A stretch of 64,000 nucleotides of DNA from Cryoendolithus antarcticus (taxonomy: Eukaryota > Ascomycota > Dothideomycetes > Cladosporiales > Cladosporiaceae): contig NAJO01000053.1 in the NCBI GenBank assembly GCA_002077065.1, positions 124,001 to 188,000 of the forward strand, read 5' to 3'. Below are positions 51,401 through 63,100 of the stretch, piece by piece. Position 1 is the stretch's first letter; every line of letters starts with the position of its first letter. Made by a program: the position numbers and the translations under genes. The notes under the pieces were generated by a model. The model searched no databases and was not told the DNA's origin. It was given only the letters and a program-made list of their open reading frames with translations.

Positions 51401-54371
51401 GATCGGGAATTCTGGTTTGAAGGGTATGGGGAAGATGATCCCGCCGCCGCCTTTACCACCTGGAGCTATACCGATTGGACAGCATCCCCCGTATCCGATG
51501 ATAGGTGGGGGTAGAATTCCGTGTATGATGTCAACGCCTTTGGTCTTTACGATCAGGGGTGGTGGTATCGGCGGACTGATCCCAGCGATCTGTACTCGAT
51601 CAGCACACCGTTCAAGGAAGTCTCAAGTGTACTCACGATAGCTGCTGGGCATGCGCTGGTCTCCATACTACCGGCCCACACAACGCTACTGGGCAAGAAG
51701 CTGCTTTGCCCCGAGGGCCAGCACTGACCATAGCCACGCTGGCAGCCTGAACCACATGCTGAGGCTTCGCTTCCGCTGCATGTGAGGTCAGCCGAACGAT
51801 CTCGTCATTGCAGGCGTGATGAAACACTTCTTACCATGTCATATCTTTACCGCAGCATTGGAGACCCGGACAGGTATTGCCGCCGAGCACCCCGCCACTC
51901 CCAAGCCCGCACTTCCCGTCGTTCGGCATCTGAGGCGGGTGTGATTCGCAAGGGGTAGCCCCGGAATACCAGGATACCTTACAGACTGGCGCTCCCCAAG
52001 GGGCGTAGGCTGCCGTTGGGGTATACTTATACTTGGTATCGGTCGGACTCGCAGGCAGAGTCTGGTCTACGAACGCAATACCATCACGTGTCTCCGCAGG
52101 GATCGTGACCTCCGTAGTGCGCGTGTACGTTACGCCCGATATCGTCTTGCACCATGTTGTAGGTATCGGAGGGTAAGAGAAAATGCCAGGCTTATCGTAG
52201 TAGAGCATAGGCACTGGCCAGGTACAGGGCAGACGCTTGCATTTGCCTTCCGCCTTCGCTATGTCCTCGTGCCATTTCTTCTCGTTGAATTTGCGTCCCG
52301 CGCCCTCGGCAAGCATGGCCGATGAGGTTCTGGTCGCAAGTTTGCCATCATCGCCCATGTAGATGAAGATGCCCTGCGCCATAGATGTCGACTGCGGCCG
52401 CATCCCTGGCGCTCCACCGAAGACGAGAAGCGATGTTGATGACGGATGAACCATAGTCCGGCTACCAGGCGCAGCAGTACCGAAGCTATGCCGCGTAGTA
52501 CTGACGGCAGTGCCATGGCTCGACCGGGGCTGTGTCGAATTCGCAGATATGACATGGCTAGACCGGGTCGATGACGAATGAGTCAACGTCTTCTCTGGAA
52601 CACTCTTGTGTGATGTAGAGTTGAGAGAGGAGTGCATGATGGTGTGGCTCTGCGTCAGTGTCTTCTCGGGAGCACTCTTATGTGATGTAGAATTACGTGA
52701 AGAGTGATGGATGCTTGTGCCCGTGCCATGTGCACCCGTCGAAGGAATCAGATGATCAGTGCTACCATTGACGTTATGTGGTAGAGGTAAGATCGGCGTC
52801 GGCTTTCCGTCCACATAGAGGTATGATCCAGCAGTCCCAAGCGAGTAAGTGGTCCTTTTGACAGTGACCTGCTGATCCGGCCGGAGAGATGTAATGCTGC
52901 CCGCGATCGTAACCCTGACGGGCTGGGGGATCCGCGCGACCGAGGTCGAAGAGTGTAAGATCGGTCTTGCAGTGCCATCCATGAATAGATTCTGGCCACC
53001 GGTACCGAGCGAGAAGGTCGTGCCGCTCACAATGACTTGCTGACCCGGTCTCATGGATGTGGTCTTGCCGGCGATTGTTACTAACTCGACTGGGGCGATG
53101 GTAGAATTCGCTGCTACGACAGATGTGATGGGCTTCGGAGAACCATTGATCCAAAGTGTTTGTCCGGCAAGGCCCAGCGAAAAGGTTGAGCTAGCCATGG
53201 TAACTTGCTGACCTGGTCGGAGCGAAGTAGTCTGGCCGGCGAGTGTTACTAAGACAGGACGTGGAGTCGACGTTGCTACGCCGGTACCATGCAATACAGG
53301 TGTCGGCACACCGTTCACGAATAACGAGTTACCTGCTTGCGCGAGAGACACAGTCTTGCCACTCGTGGTGATTCCCTGGCCAGGTCGCAGTGCAGTGACT
53401 TGCCCGCCAATTGTGACACGCACTAGCGACGTGTCGTTGGACGTCGCGCCTAAGAGGCTATGTGTCGTCAAGTGTCGAACGCTGGAGGGAAGGCCATTCG
53501 AGTGCAGCGTGTTACCAGCGCGGCCCAGTGAAAACGTCTTGCCACTGACAACGACTTGCTGGCCGGGTCGCACCGAAGTTACTACGTCGCCCGCGGTGAT
53601 GACGACTGCAGTTGGACTGTGGGTGGAGGTATTGTTCTGCTCCAGCGTGCCTTCAGATAAAGCTGTGCTTGTGACTTGTGCTGAGGACTTGGTCTCCATT
53701 GCCTCCCGAAGTTTGTACGGAGTCCCGTCGAGAAAGTACGACTTCAGCGCTTTGCCGACCGAGATTGTCGTTCTGCTCACCGTCACCGGCTTGCCAGGAG
53801 ATAGACTAATGACCGTGCGCCCGACTGTAATCGTAACGGCTGGTGTCGGAACCCTTGCAGTGCTGCTACTTGAGCCATGCAATTCCACCTTCTCAGGTTG
53901 CACTGTATCTTCCAAAGCCGTTTCCGTTGGATGGGCCTCGTCCGCTGAATTGTTCTCGATATCGTCCCGGTCAAGAACTCTTCTGAATGGAGACGCAGCA
54001 GCTGCAAATGGCCATTCACCGTAGGATCCATCTTGTCCCGCAATATCTGATCGGGATGCAGTGCGCGTAATTACAGTCGTGTGCGTAACAATTACCTGGC
54101 CTGAACAGGCAGAAACGTGCTCCGAGGTCCTGTGTCCGGATGTCTCGGCCTGCGTAAGCGCGCCCATTCGCAAGCATTGCCCATCACGACACGCATAGCC
54201 GAAGAGTGAATCAAGCGCTGGAGCATCATCAAGCCAAGTCACTTGCCCGTTTGCGTCGACATGCTTCGTCAGAGTGTGTGTCGTGGTCAGAGTCGATCTG
54301 CAGTCCTTCCAAGCATTCGTTGGAAGTAAGGTGAAAGCTACCGCCATGAGCGCCCAGGCTAGCTTCGCCAT
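48464..54371 (-). CDS. Giant secreted wall protein: PGQ repeats, hevein-type chitin-binding domain, Cys-rich modules
   Basis: Four exons: 54371-51835, 51775-51637, 51589-51361 and 51309-48464; introns are 59, 47 and 51 bp, all in frame; 1916 aa. ATG 54371 starts a signal peptide (MAKLAWALMAVAFTLLPTNAW). Layout: Cys-containing N region; six tandem modules of about 55-60 aa (core SLxPGQxVTVxxxTxSLGxAG, about 52780-53850); Ser/Thr/His-rich linker; a hevein-type domain (DGKCG...CPGLQCCGKDMTC...ACGSGCQRGYGQC) split by intron 1; a Pro/Gly-rich hydrophobic stretch; an Asp/Lys run (KKDKDKDDDDG); short repeats with YLNET and DDQGQDG; then at least four C...CxC...C...CPN modules. There is no hydrophobic GPI-type end. 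Chitin binding is known for hevein domains; a wall or matrix role is inferred. Confidence 0.85.
50221..50350 (-). repeat. DDQGQDG duplicated acidic module in the wall protein
   Basis: Two near-identical blocks encoding TIVSPDDDQGQDG or TTVSPDDDQGQDG; related shorter forms (LDDQGSDD, LADQGDYD) lie upstream in the same protein (downstream on the + strand, to about 50520). Confidence 0.75.
50550..50700 (-). repeat. YLNET..CPI triplicated module in the wall protein
   Basis: Three blocks of about 15 codons: EYLNETATCPI, EYLNETASCPI and EYLDEDTCPL, each followed or preceded by a DLVK segment. Each holds one Cys, and the first two an N-glycosylation site (NET). Confidence 0.8.
52780..53850 (-). repeat. 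Six tandem PGQ modules in the wall protein
   Basis: Copies share V.I.G...SLRPGQQVTV followed by T.SLG.AG..L...G.P.P. PGQ-type cores lie near 53790, 53568, 53390, 53215, 53045 and 52880, so the period is about 165-180 bp for the five inner copies; the first (SLSPGKP) is more diverged. Confidence 0.8.
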
Positions 54372-56547
54372 ACTGGAACCGCGATTGGTGGCAAGGGCGC
54401 GTAAAGATGCCACCAACACTCAGCGGTAGTAGTGCACAAGCGTCCGATTGTCTGGAGCTGTGTGCGATCTGGGGAGAGGTAAGGAGGAAGGCTTTCGAAG
54501 TATCGAGTCCTGGGGAGACGTACGGCGTAGTTCTCGGAAGATAGCAATCGCTATCACGCTGACAGATAATCACGCAACCGTGCAATACCGGTGGGATACT
54601 AGAGTCAGCTCAATTGCAAGGCTGCCAAGCTGGTATTTAACAGGTTGCAGATCGGATGTGACCTGCGTAGACAATGCTTCCTTGGGGAGAAGTGGGCTAT
54701 AGATGCATGAACATGTTGGTGACAGAGGAGGGGGGGAAACAATGAGACTGTACATTACACCTAATGTACAGGCTAGCACAACGCTCCAGCTCATGATGCT
54801 GGCACAAACATTCAGTAGCGGTGCTTTCACGCGCTGATGCGCACTCCCGTGTGCACGTTCTGCTGGAGTAGAGGCGGGACATGGCCCCTTCAAAGCAAGC
54901 TAGGATTCTCTAAAAGTTGCCGCAAGCTGTGAGCGCTGTCCCCTAGGACAAGTCAAGAGTGTGCAACGATAGCCGGTATGCCATTCTCAGGTGTGTCGTT
55001 GAGTACTCCATGCGGCTAAGTCCAACAGTGCCGTCTGGAGCGTCTTTCAAGTCCAACCGCCGTGAATCATGCTGCGCCGCTGCGCCGAAATTCTGCTCTC
55101 GGTAGGCGCTCATGTCGTAGAAAGACAGGGATCTATGGCATGGCATCTGAAGCGTCATGTGAGATCCAGTGGCACAACAGTCGTCCTCGGGAGTGTCTTC
55201 CCTTTGGGGGTACCGCGTCGCAACGCGTCGTCAATAAGCGCGGCTTGGTGTCCTGGTGGTCTCTACAACGCTCCCTCGGGAGCCTTCGTGCGCTCATGTG
55301 GCAGGTCGCCAGCTCGCCGCTATCAACTAAACTTTTACAGGTCCAAGATGAGACACGTGGTTGTAGATACTGCGAGCTCGATGTGAGCTCGGGGACATGC
55401 TCACCTGCACCATTGCGGAAGCGTTCCCGCGTCGGCGTTTGAACTTCGCTCCCAGTGGAGAGGGAATAAAGTTCCACTTCCTCTTTCCTCTTCGTCGAAA
55501 CATGCGACCTGGCCCGTAACGTCGACATCCTCACTCGTCCACTTGTCCGGGGATCACGGAGGCCCTCGTGGCGCTCGCGGCAGATGTGCATGCGTCAGTG
55601 ATGCTTGATATTCGAAGACACACTGGTTCAGCGTTCGGCCCACGCCTTGCCGCCCTGCCATTCAATGATCCACATCATCAAGACCGTGCAGCCAAGGAGT
55701 ACGCCAACGTGGCGCTGTGCGCCATGAACATGGACGTGGACTACTTAGACTTTCTCTGCCAGTCTTTGAAGCATTCCGCAGAGGTCCCCGGTCTTTCTCT
55801 CCCAGATGTACGAAGATCTCTGCTTTAGCATATTTCGCACCTAGGCCTAAATTCGCTATCGCGCAGCCGTGCGGCGACGCATTCTGCACTACTAATTTCT
55901 TCCAATTGTGCGACCCGAAACGCTGGCGTAGTCTTCAACAGACTCGCTCTTGAATCCCACATCCAGTACTCCCGGCATTGGGCGTTGATGTCTCAGGTTG
56001 AACGAAGTCGCACCTTTACCAACACTTCCACCGAAGATACATGCTGAGGAGCCGAGACACTGCGACACCTTCTTCAGACCCTCCCCATTGGCAATGCTGC
56101 TCTATGCAGGTCTTATCATGTGTTGATCTTGGAGGCTTCGCAGACGACTCTCAACCCATGAGAAGCTTGTTCCGTTGCGGAACGTCACTGGTTCGAAGAG
56201 GGTCAGGATTGGCGGGCGCCGGAAGAGCAGTGTTTACAAGCCGGACAGCAACGCTATGATACCCGCGTTAAAGTAACATAATTGACACATGTTGAGCTCA
56301 TCAGATGGTGCTTGCAAATGACGGAACCTGATACAGGTAGCAAAGCTGATCAGCTGTGATCGGGAAATATCTAGGAGCTGCTTTAACGATGCCTTCGCGT
56401 GCGGTTGCCACGAGTCGACTAAACGAGAATCATTTGATAGTATCGTTCATGTTTGTGTAGTCACTGCCAAGACCACTCAACCTATACACTGAACATCCCT
56501 GCGACCTGGCTCGATCATACCTCCATGTTCCGTCGCTTCCCAGTGTG
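54372..56547. other. Gene-poor region, about 2.2 kb
   Basis: Promoter side of two divergent genes, much longer than other gaps here. Frames at 55133-55591 (-), 55062-55442 (+) and 55568-55828 (+) have no motifs, signal peptides or splice-linked partners. No transposon, tRNA or repeat was recognised; it may hold an uncalled lineage-specific gene. Confidence 0.4.
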
Positions 56548-57639
56548 ATGACCAAACCCGTGCCCGTGTGGCTAGACGTCGACACTGGCCATGATGATGC
56601 ATTCGCGATTCTCCTCGCCTGCCACAGCCCGAGTGTCGAGCTCCTCGGCATCAGCACTGTCTTCGGCAATGCTCCGCTATCCCACACCACCGAGAACACC
56701 CTATCGATACTCTCAGCCATAGGGTGCGCTGATATCTCTGTGTATGCTGGAGCTAGCACGCCGTTCTGTAGAGTCGCCGCGGCTGCCCCAGATATTCACG
56801 GCGAGACAGGACTAGATGGCACGACATGTCTGCCTACTCCGAGCAGCAGCGTCAGGACCGACGTCACAGCCATTGAAGCGGCCTATCGAGTTCTTATCGC
56901 CCAGCCAGCGGATACAGCATGGCTGATCTGCACTGGTGCCTTGAGTAATGCAGCGTTGCTCTTCTCCGTCTACCCAGATCTTGCTACCCATCTCCAAGGA
57001 TTAAGCGTCATGGGCGGCGCGATCGGTGGAGGCTTCACAGATGCTCCGCTAGGCACAGTCAAAGGTCAAGGCGAGCGCTTTGGCAATTGGACGCCATGGG
57101 CTGAGTTCAACATCTACATTGATCCGGAGTCTGCCCAAGCTTTGTTCAGTAACCCTGTATTAGCGCCGAAGACAACGCTGATACCGCTCGACTTGACACA
57201 TCAGTTTCTCGCTACGCAGGAGGTGCAAAGCAACCTTCTCTATGGATTCGGGAAGTTCCAGAACGGGCAGACCCCTTCACTGGTCCGGAAGCTCTTCGTC
57301 GAGATCTTGACCTTCTTCGCCAAGACATACGCCAATGTGTTCGGTCTTGTAGAAGGACCTCCTCTGCACGATCCACTGGCAGTTGTAGCTGCATTTGCGC
57401 CGGCTCTATTAGACGATCGGAGTGGTGAGCGATTTGCGATACATGTCGTTACAGATGGCGAACACGGCGAAGAGGATCATGTGCGAAGTGGTCAAAGCCA
57501 GTGTGGCAGGACCGTTGCTACAAAGCTTACTAACGGTAGAGGTGGCATCCGGATCCCAAGAGGGCTCCAAGAGGGCAAAATCTGGGGCATAGTTGATGAG
57601 GCGCTTGCGAAGGCGGAGCATGCATGCAGCAGTACCTGA
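56548..57639 (+). CDS. Inosine/uridine-preferring nucleoside hydrolase
   Basis: Intronless, 363 aa; the start is ATG 56548 (MTKPVPVWLDVDTGHDDAF). The DVDTGHDD calcium-binding signature sits at residues 10-17. Further family blocks are ISTVFGNAPL, VYAGAS, HGETGLDG, ICTGALSNAALL, VMGGAIGGG, AEFNIYIDPESA and HDPLAVVAAF, in the usual order. The enzyme cleaves the N-glycosidic bond of ribonucleosides to base plus ribose in purine/pyrimidine salvage. Length is slightly above the bacterial enzymes (310-320), with an extra loop near 195-215. No signal peptide is seen, so probably cytosolic. Confidence 0.95.
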   Translation: MTKPVPVWLDVDTGHDDAFAILLACHSPSVELLGISTVFGNAPLSHTTENTLSILSAIGCADISVYAGASTPFCRVAAAAPDIHGETGLDGTTCLPTPSSSVRTDVTAIEAAYRVLIAQPADTAWLICTGALSNAALLFSVYPDLATHLQGLSVMGGAIGGGFTDAPLGTVKGQGERFGNWTPWAEFNIYIDPESAQALFSNPVLAPKTTLIPLDLTHQFLATQEVQSNLLYGFGKFQNGQTPSLVRKLFVEILTFFAKTYANVFGLVEGPPLHDPLAVVAAFAPALLDDRSGERFAIHVVTDGEHGEEDHVRSGQSQCGRTVATKLTNGRGGIRIPRGLQEGKIWGIVDEALAKAEHACSST

Positions 57640-57834
57640 GTCGACGCTTGGTCTTAAGAGGTACGCCACGCATAAGCTGGAACTGAAGCGATCATCTGCC
57701 ACCATGCTTTCCAAACTATATGCGAACCAGGCCTTATCTCCAATAGGCTGAGATGTATATTCCCACGGCTTCTCAAGTGCAAGGCTTCTCAAACAAAACT
57801 TGCTCAACGGGGGCTGAACTTTTCTGATGGTCGA

Positions 57835-58306
57835 TCATGCCGCCGTGACTTCTGCTCTCTTATCCACCACTATAGCAGTTGCAAACCCGAGTTCGCAATT
57901 CGGAGTGGGGAATGAAGGTCCGACGCCATCGCATGAGTGCGCATCATAACAGCTGAATGGCCAGGTCAGCTACATTGATCCTTCCCTGCTGATCGACGAG
58001 AAAGACTCACCCTCCGTATCGCCATCCGCAAGTAATCATGTCCACGCAAATTGACTTTGGCGTGCAAGTTGCTAGTGGTGCTGCAGTGGTAGTCGTCGTC
58101 GCTGGCATTTCCTTCACGACGACAGCGGCGTTGATAGCTACAGGTACGACACCAGCGAGCCCAGTGTTCTCTAGTATCCTGCCGGCGACGACATTGACCC
58201 CTTGTCGAGCCTGGATTGGAGTCGCGGGCACGGCGAACGCCATGCTAGAGGAGACCAGGAGAGCTGTGAGGAGCCAAGCTGTACTTTGGTTGACTATTGA
58301 CCGCAT
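57835..58306 (-). CDS. Small secreted six-cysteine protein
   Basis: Exons 58306-58011 and 57952-57835, with a 58-bp intron (GTGAGT...TTCAG, branch AGCTGACC); phase 2 gives 137 aa. The start is ATG 58306 (MRSIVNQSTAWLLTALLVSSS), a clear signal peptide. The C-terminal half has the pattern TCTPKSICVDMITCGWRYGG, then CYDAHSCDG and PTPNC, a Cys arrangement I recall from small secreted proteins of ascomycetes (..ICVD...CG.RYGGCYD..C). The middle is Ala/Thr-rich. The first exon alone stops just after GWRYGG, so the intron is needed to complete the cysteine set. Function unknown; secretion is the only firm inference. Confidence 0.82.
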
Positions 58307-59037
58307 CTTGATGGTGAAGTCGGTTGGGCGGGTCCTTGACGCAAGAGAGCAGTCGATCAGGAGATTCATGAGCGACGAACTGGTTGCTGGTTCAAGGACG
58401 TTGGTTGAAGCAAGGCGCTGAGTCTTTTGCGATCTGACCGAGATTTTAGTGGTAGACTGATTGACTTCAAAGTTTTGGACTCCCAGCTGCCCTTGTATAC
58501 TTTGACTGCTCTACAACACTATCCTAATTATCGCCGATGTCTTTGGAACCTTGAGATACTGGAATACGTTGCAGGATATTATACCCGATGAAACCTGCTG
58601 GGAGCTATCCCGAGAATCGGAATGCTGAGCTCCAACTGTCCAAGTCACTGGAATGCTGGCACCATACCCCCACGCGTTTACGTTTGGTGCGTACAGGCGG
58701 GAAGGACCTCGACGAGTGCACAGCAGGTGAGACAGGGAGCTCTTCATATATCTGAGAACTCCCGTGCAAGATGATGATTGTCGGTCTGCCGCACCCTGGA
58801 ATGCATTGAGGATGTTGATCCGCATTGTCGCTTAGGACGAAATGCTGGGTCCACGCGCAAGACAGGGAGCCTGTTCACCGACTCAGGGCGGTGGAGGGTG
58901 CCGGAAGTCCTCATTACACACAAGGCGGAAGCTTATCTTGACTACCTCGAACCCGTATGTCGCCTGATAAGACCAGCTCGCAAACCATGAACACTTGTTG
59001 AATGTATCGCGATCAGTTCCTCAGCCTTATCGTGGAA

Positions 59038-59274
59038 GCGACGGTCTTCGCTGGGTCTAGAATGCGAGGCAAGTGCCCTACTGCAACTTCTTGTCGCGAA
59101 ACCTGCCCTGAATTGCCTATACAGGAACGCCGTTTGACAGGCACCGGGTGAGTCTCGAGGAATTCCTGAGCCCTACGGCGGCGGTAGCGACGGTCTTCGC
59201 AAAGTCTGGACCACGAGGCAAAGATTCTGCTGCAAGTCCTTGTCGCGGATCTAGCCCTCAATTGCCTTTCGGGG
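59038..59274 (+). repeat. Two diverged direct repeats of about 88 bp
   Basis: Copy 1 at 59038-59125 and copy 2 at 59187-59274 both run GCGACGGTCTTCG ... CGAGGCAA ... CTGCAA ... CTTGTCGCG ... CC(T/C)..AATTGCCT. They are about 149 bp apart with many substitutions between. Confidence 0.75.
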
Positions 59275-59510
59275 TATCTTCTCCTGCAGCCACTCGGTCA
59301 AGAATGATGCAAGGTCGAGCATGGAAGCGGACTCGATCCCGACGCCGTCCAGACTAAGCGCAATGCGCCGTCCGTGCGCGGTTGGGGATGCAATACAGGT
59401 CTCGGGTTCCGTCTGGGATTGTTCAGCGGTACTAAGAACGACTTCAACACAGGCACTGTCCTCCTCGGCTAACGCGATCCAGGCCTCGTAGAATCTTCAA
59501 CGACCCGCCG

Positions 59511-59725
59511 TCGCGGATCTTGACCTCTCGATGCAGTGCGCACTCGGATCAGCCTCCGGTGTGGCATGCAGGCACCCAGCCCTACTCAACAAAGGCAATG
59601 TCTTCTTCCGCGACAAAGATCTAGATCCTCTGTGGAATAGTTCACGAGCCATCATCGCGGATCTTGACCACTTAGCTGCAGTGTGCCGTCGGACCAGCCT
59701 CCGGCGGTGAATGCAGGTACCGAGC
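59511..59725 (+). repeat. Two diverged direct repeats of about 70 bp
   Basis: Copy 1 at 59511-59580 and copy 2 at 59655-59725 share TCGCGGATCTTGACC, GCAGTG, TCGGA(T/C)CAGCCTCCGG and ATGCAGG(C/T)ACC. They are about 144 bp apart, close to the spacing of the other repeat pair. Confidence 0.78.
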
Positions 59726-60150
59726 GCAATACATGCCTTCATGAACGTGTAGTGCTGCGATGAGCATCGACTCTACTGATCACGCTGCTGTCTTACAATC
59801 GACGATGCCGCATCCGGAGTCTGGTGCGATATGCTTGAACGAAGCGAACTCGGCTTGAAGTAACCAGTGTGCTATGTGACGAGTATCGACTTTGCGTCGA
59901 GACACAGCCTGCCCAGAAGAACATGCCGGAGTGCGGTCAAGATGGCGAGGGCCTCCTTGTATGGACTGTGCGCTGACGGACAGTCGGTATGTTAGGATAC
60001 TGGCATACTGCAGCCTATCGACATAGCTGATGAGGTCGTCATATCTCATGAATTACATACCCTTCTCCAACCGAGCAAGACTCGTGAGTATCGCTCCATC
60101 TGGTCCCAACGCCTCGCTATGCCCAATATAACAATCCACCCTCTCCATAC

Positions 60151-63100
60151 TCAAGCCTTCTCCTTAGCTCCCCCACTACTCATCGAGCTCTCCGTCAAAT
60201 ACCTCTGAAACACCCTCTCCTCGATCCCCAAACTCGGATCACTCGATGTAGACTTCCTGCTCTCCTGTCGTCGGAAGTAGACGCGTTTGCAGAACTTCCA
60301 GCTCTCGGCGCCGAGGAAGAAGAGGAGCGCGGCGATGAAGACGATGCCCCATTCCCTGTGGTTGACGTTAGTAAGAGATGAAAGGTATGGGTGAAGGGGA
60401 TGAGGGGAACGTACCACGAGATGCCGGTGTGTTTGAACACCACATCGTCCAGTCCAGGAATGTAGAGGAGAGGGAAGATGAGTACGAAGCCAGCCATTAC
60501 GGCGACGAAGAGAAACTTATTTGTCCAGACATCTCTCATCCAGCCGTAGTATCTGTTCCCGTTTGGTCGCATGTGGAAGAACGATCGTCGCAAATTAATC
60601 ACCTCCCAAGCCAAGAACAAGCTCAGCCAAGTCATCGTCGCGAAGCAAGTCGCCCGTGCGCGGAAGATCAAATCACACCCATCGTCAATAGACTCATTAC
60701 AGCGGTAGCCGATGATGCCGTCTTCGAAGCCATACAGGACGAGGACGAAAGATGCCAAACAGAGCGCTGCGATCCAGATCCCGTAGAAGAGCATATCGCA
60801 GCAGACCTCCCAGGTAAAGATACCCTTCTTGCTGTCCTGCGGTGGGCGCGAAAGGATATCCGGCGCTGCGCGCTCGAAGCCAAGACCCATGTCGGGGATT
60901 CCGGAGGTGACCATGATGATCCACATGATCTCCACGGGACTTAGTGGGAAGACGGAGATGTTCTCGCCGTCTTTGAAGACTAGTCCAATCAAAAGGATCA
61001 GAGCCTGCGCCACGTTCTGCGAGAGCAAGTGCAGTACGAATTTCTGGATGTTGTCGAACGTCCTTCGCCCTTCTTCTACAGCTGCGAGGATCGAGGCGAA
61101 GTTGTCGTCCGTGAGAATGATGTCGCTGGCGTCTTTGGCGACATCCGAGCCGGCTTGACCCATGGCTATGCCGACGTCTGCGCGCGAGAGGGAAGGGCTA
61201 TCGTTCACGCCGTCACCTGTCATGGCTGCGTATTTACCGCGACGGTGCAGGGCGTCAATCATGCGGACTTTGGTGTTTGGGGCGCAGCGGGCGATGACGA
61301 GAGGTAGGACGGGGAGCTTGTCGATCTCGTCGTCGGAGAGCTGGTCGAATTGAGAGGCGGTCATGACCATAGCGTCCGCAACGTCTTTGCTGATGAGGTC
61401 CATCTTAGATGGAAGAATGCCAACTTGTGCGGCGATTGCGCGAGCTGTGCCGGGGTGATCGCCGGTGAGCATGTGCACGGCGATGCCGGCTTCGTGACAT
61501 TTGCGGACTGAGGATGCGGATTCGGGGCGCGGAGGGTCGTAGAGGCCGATGAGGCCGCGGAAGACGAGGTTGTTCTCGATGACTGTGCGGTCGATCTCGG
61601 CGCCCTCTTCGAATTCTTCCTCGTAGCGACGGTTGGCTAGCGCGAGCACGCGGAGACCCAACTTGGCGAGTCCTTCCATGTTCTCGAGGACTTGCTCGCG
61701 GAACTCTTCGGTGATCTCGATGGGCTCTTCATTTGACTTGGCGACGTAGGAAGTGCACGAGGCGATGATGCGCTCGACAGCACCCTTGGTGAATGCGAAA
61801 GTCTCCTTAGTCTTGATATCTTGGTAGAGCACTGACATCTTCTTGACGTCAGAGTCGAAAGGGAATTCCGACAGCATCTTCCATGCTGGATTATCACCAG
61901 CAACAGATGCACGGCGATTCCAGTTGAAGCGAGTGGCGAAGACTTGGATCGCAATCTCAGTCGGATCACCGCGAGCGTTCCAATTGCCTTCGTCAGTCTG
62001 ATGCACATTTGCTAGGTTGGCAAGAGAGGCAACACGTAGATATTCTTTGATCGCATCGCCCTCTGATAGCAGCTCTTCGTATGATGTCTCCTTCTCGTCA
62101 GTATTCTCACCTTGGAGTCGAGGCTCGTGCGTGCCGAATGAGATGTTACCCATGGTCGGGTTAAAGGGTTCCGAAGTCTCGCCGATGGTGTAGGTGCCAG
62201 TCGCGGGAATCCAGGCCTTCTTTGCGACCATCTTGCCTTGTGTTAGAGTACCGGTCTTGTCGCTGCAGATGTCCGTCACTCCTCCAAGTGCCTCGAGGGA
62301 TCGGAGACTGCGGACGATGACATTCCGCTCTACCATGCGTTTTGTGCCAGCTGCCATCGTGATCGTCAAAACTACAACAAGCGAGGCAGGAATCATCGAG
62401 AGACCCGTGGCGACTGCGTAGATGATGACTTCTTGTCGATTGCGAAAGTTGTTGGCACCTAGCACGATGATTGCGCAGATGATGGCGATGAAGAAGAGGA
62501 GCAGTGCGAGTCGTGCAAGCTTCTTCTGCAGAGGTGTGCCGACGTTGACACCGAGGAAGTGACCGACTGCATCTGTGACTGTGAGAACAGTGGCTTCAAC
62601 GTAGCGGTGAGGCTTGACAGTGCCGTCTTTCGACTGCTTCGGTGATCGGAACTTGCTGTCTTTCTTGCGAAGTGCGGCTGCAATACTTCCAATCTCGGTG
62701 TGCATGCCAGTGGCGAAAACAATGCCGGTCGCTCTACCTTTGGTCACGGTCGAAGAGCTGTAGGCGACGTTGAGTCGGTCGCCAGGTCCAGTGAGATCTT
62801 CGAAAACGCTGTTGGCATCTTTGCGGACGGGCAGTGACTCGCCCGTAAGAAGTGCCTCGTCCGTCTCGAAGTTGACGGCCTCGATGATGCGGACATCAGC
62901 AGGTACCACATCGCCGGTCTTCATCTCCACGAGATCGCCAGGGACAATTTCCTGGGTAGAGACAGTAACAGACTTGCCATCTCGCACAGCCGATGCAGTA
63001 GGCGAACTCAGCGATCGGAGCGAGTCCATCGTCTTCTCTGCTGAGTATTCCTGCATGAACCCAATGACGATGTTGAGTATGATGACAGCGGCGACTACGC

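Larger units (their letters stand above)
58307..60150. other. Gene-poor region with diverged direct repeats, about 1.8 kb
   Basis: No coding motif was found. It contains two sets of direct repeats (59038-59274 and 59511-59725, listed separately). It might be an old repeat element or decayed gene. Confidence 0.45.

Noticed and set aside
55133..55591. 152-codon minus-strand frame
   Set aside because: Arg/Ser-rich chance-like composition, no motif or splice context.
56175..56200. GGTTCGAA word resembling a tRNA T arm
   Set aside because: No matching acceptor, D or anticodon stems nearby.
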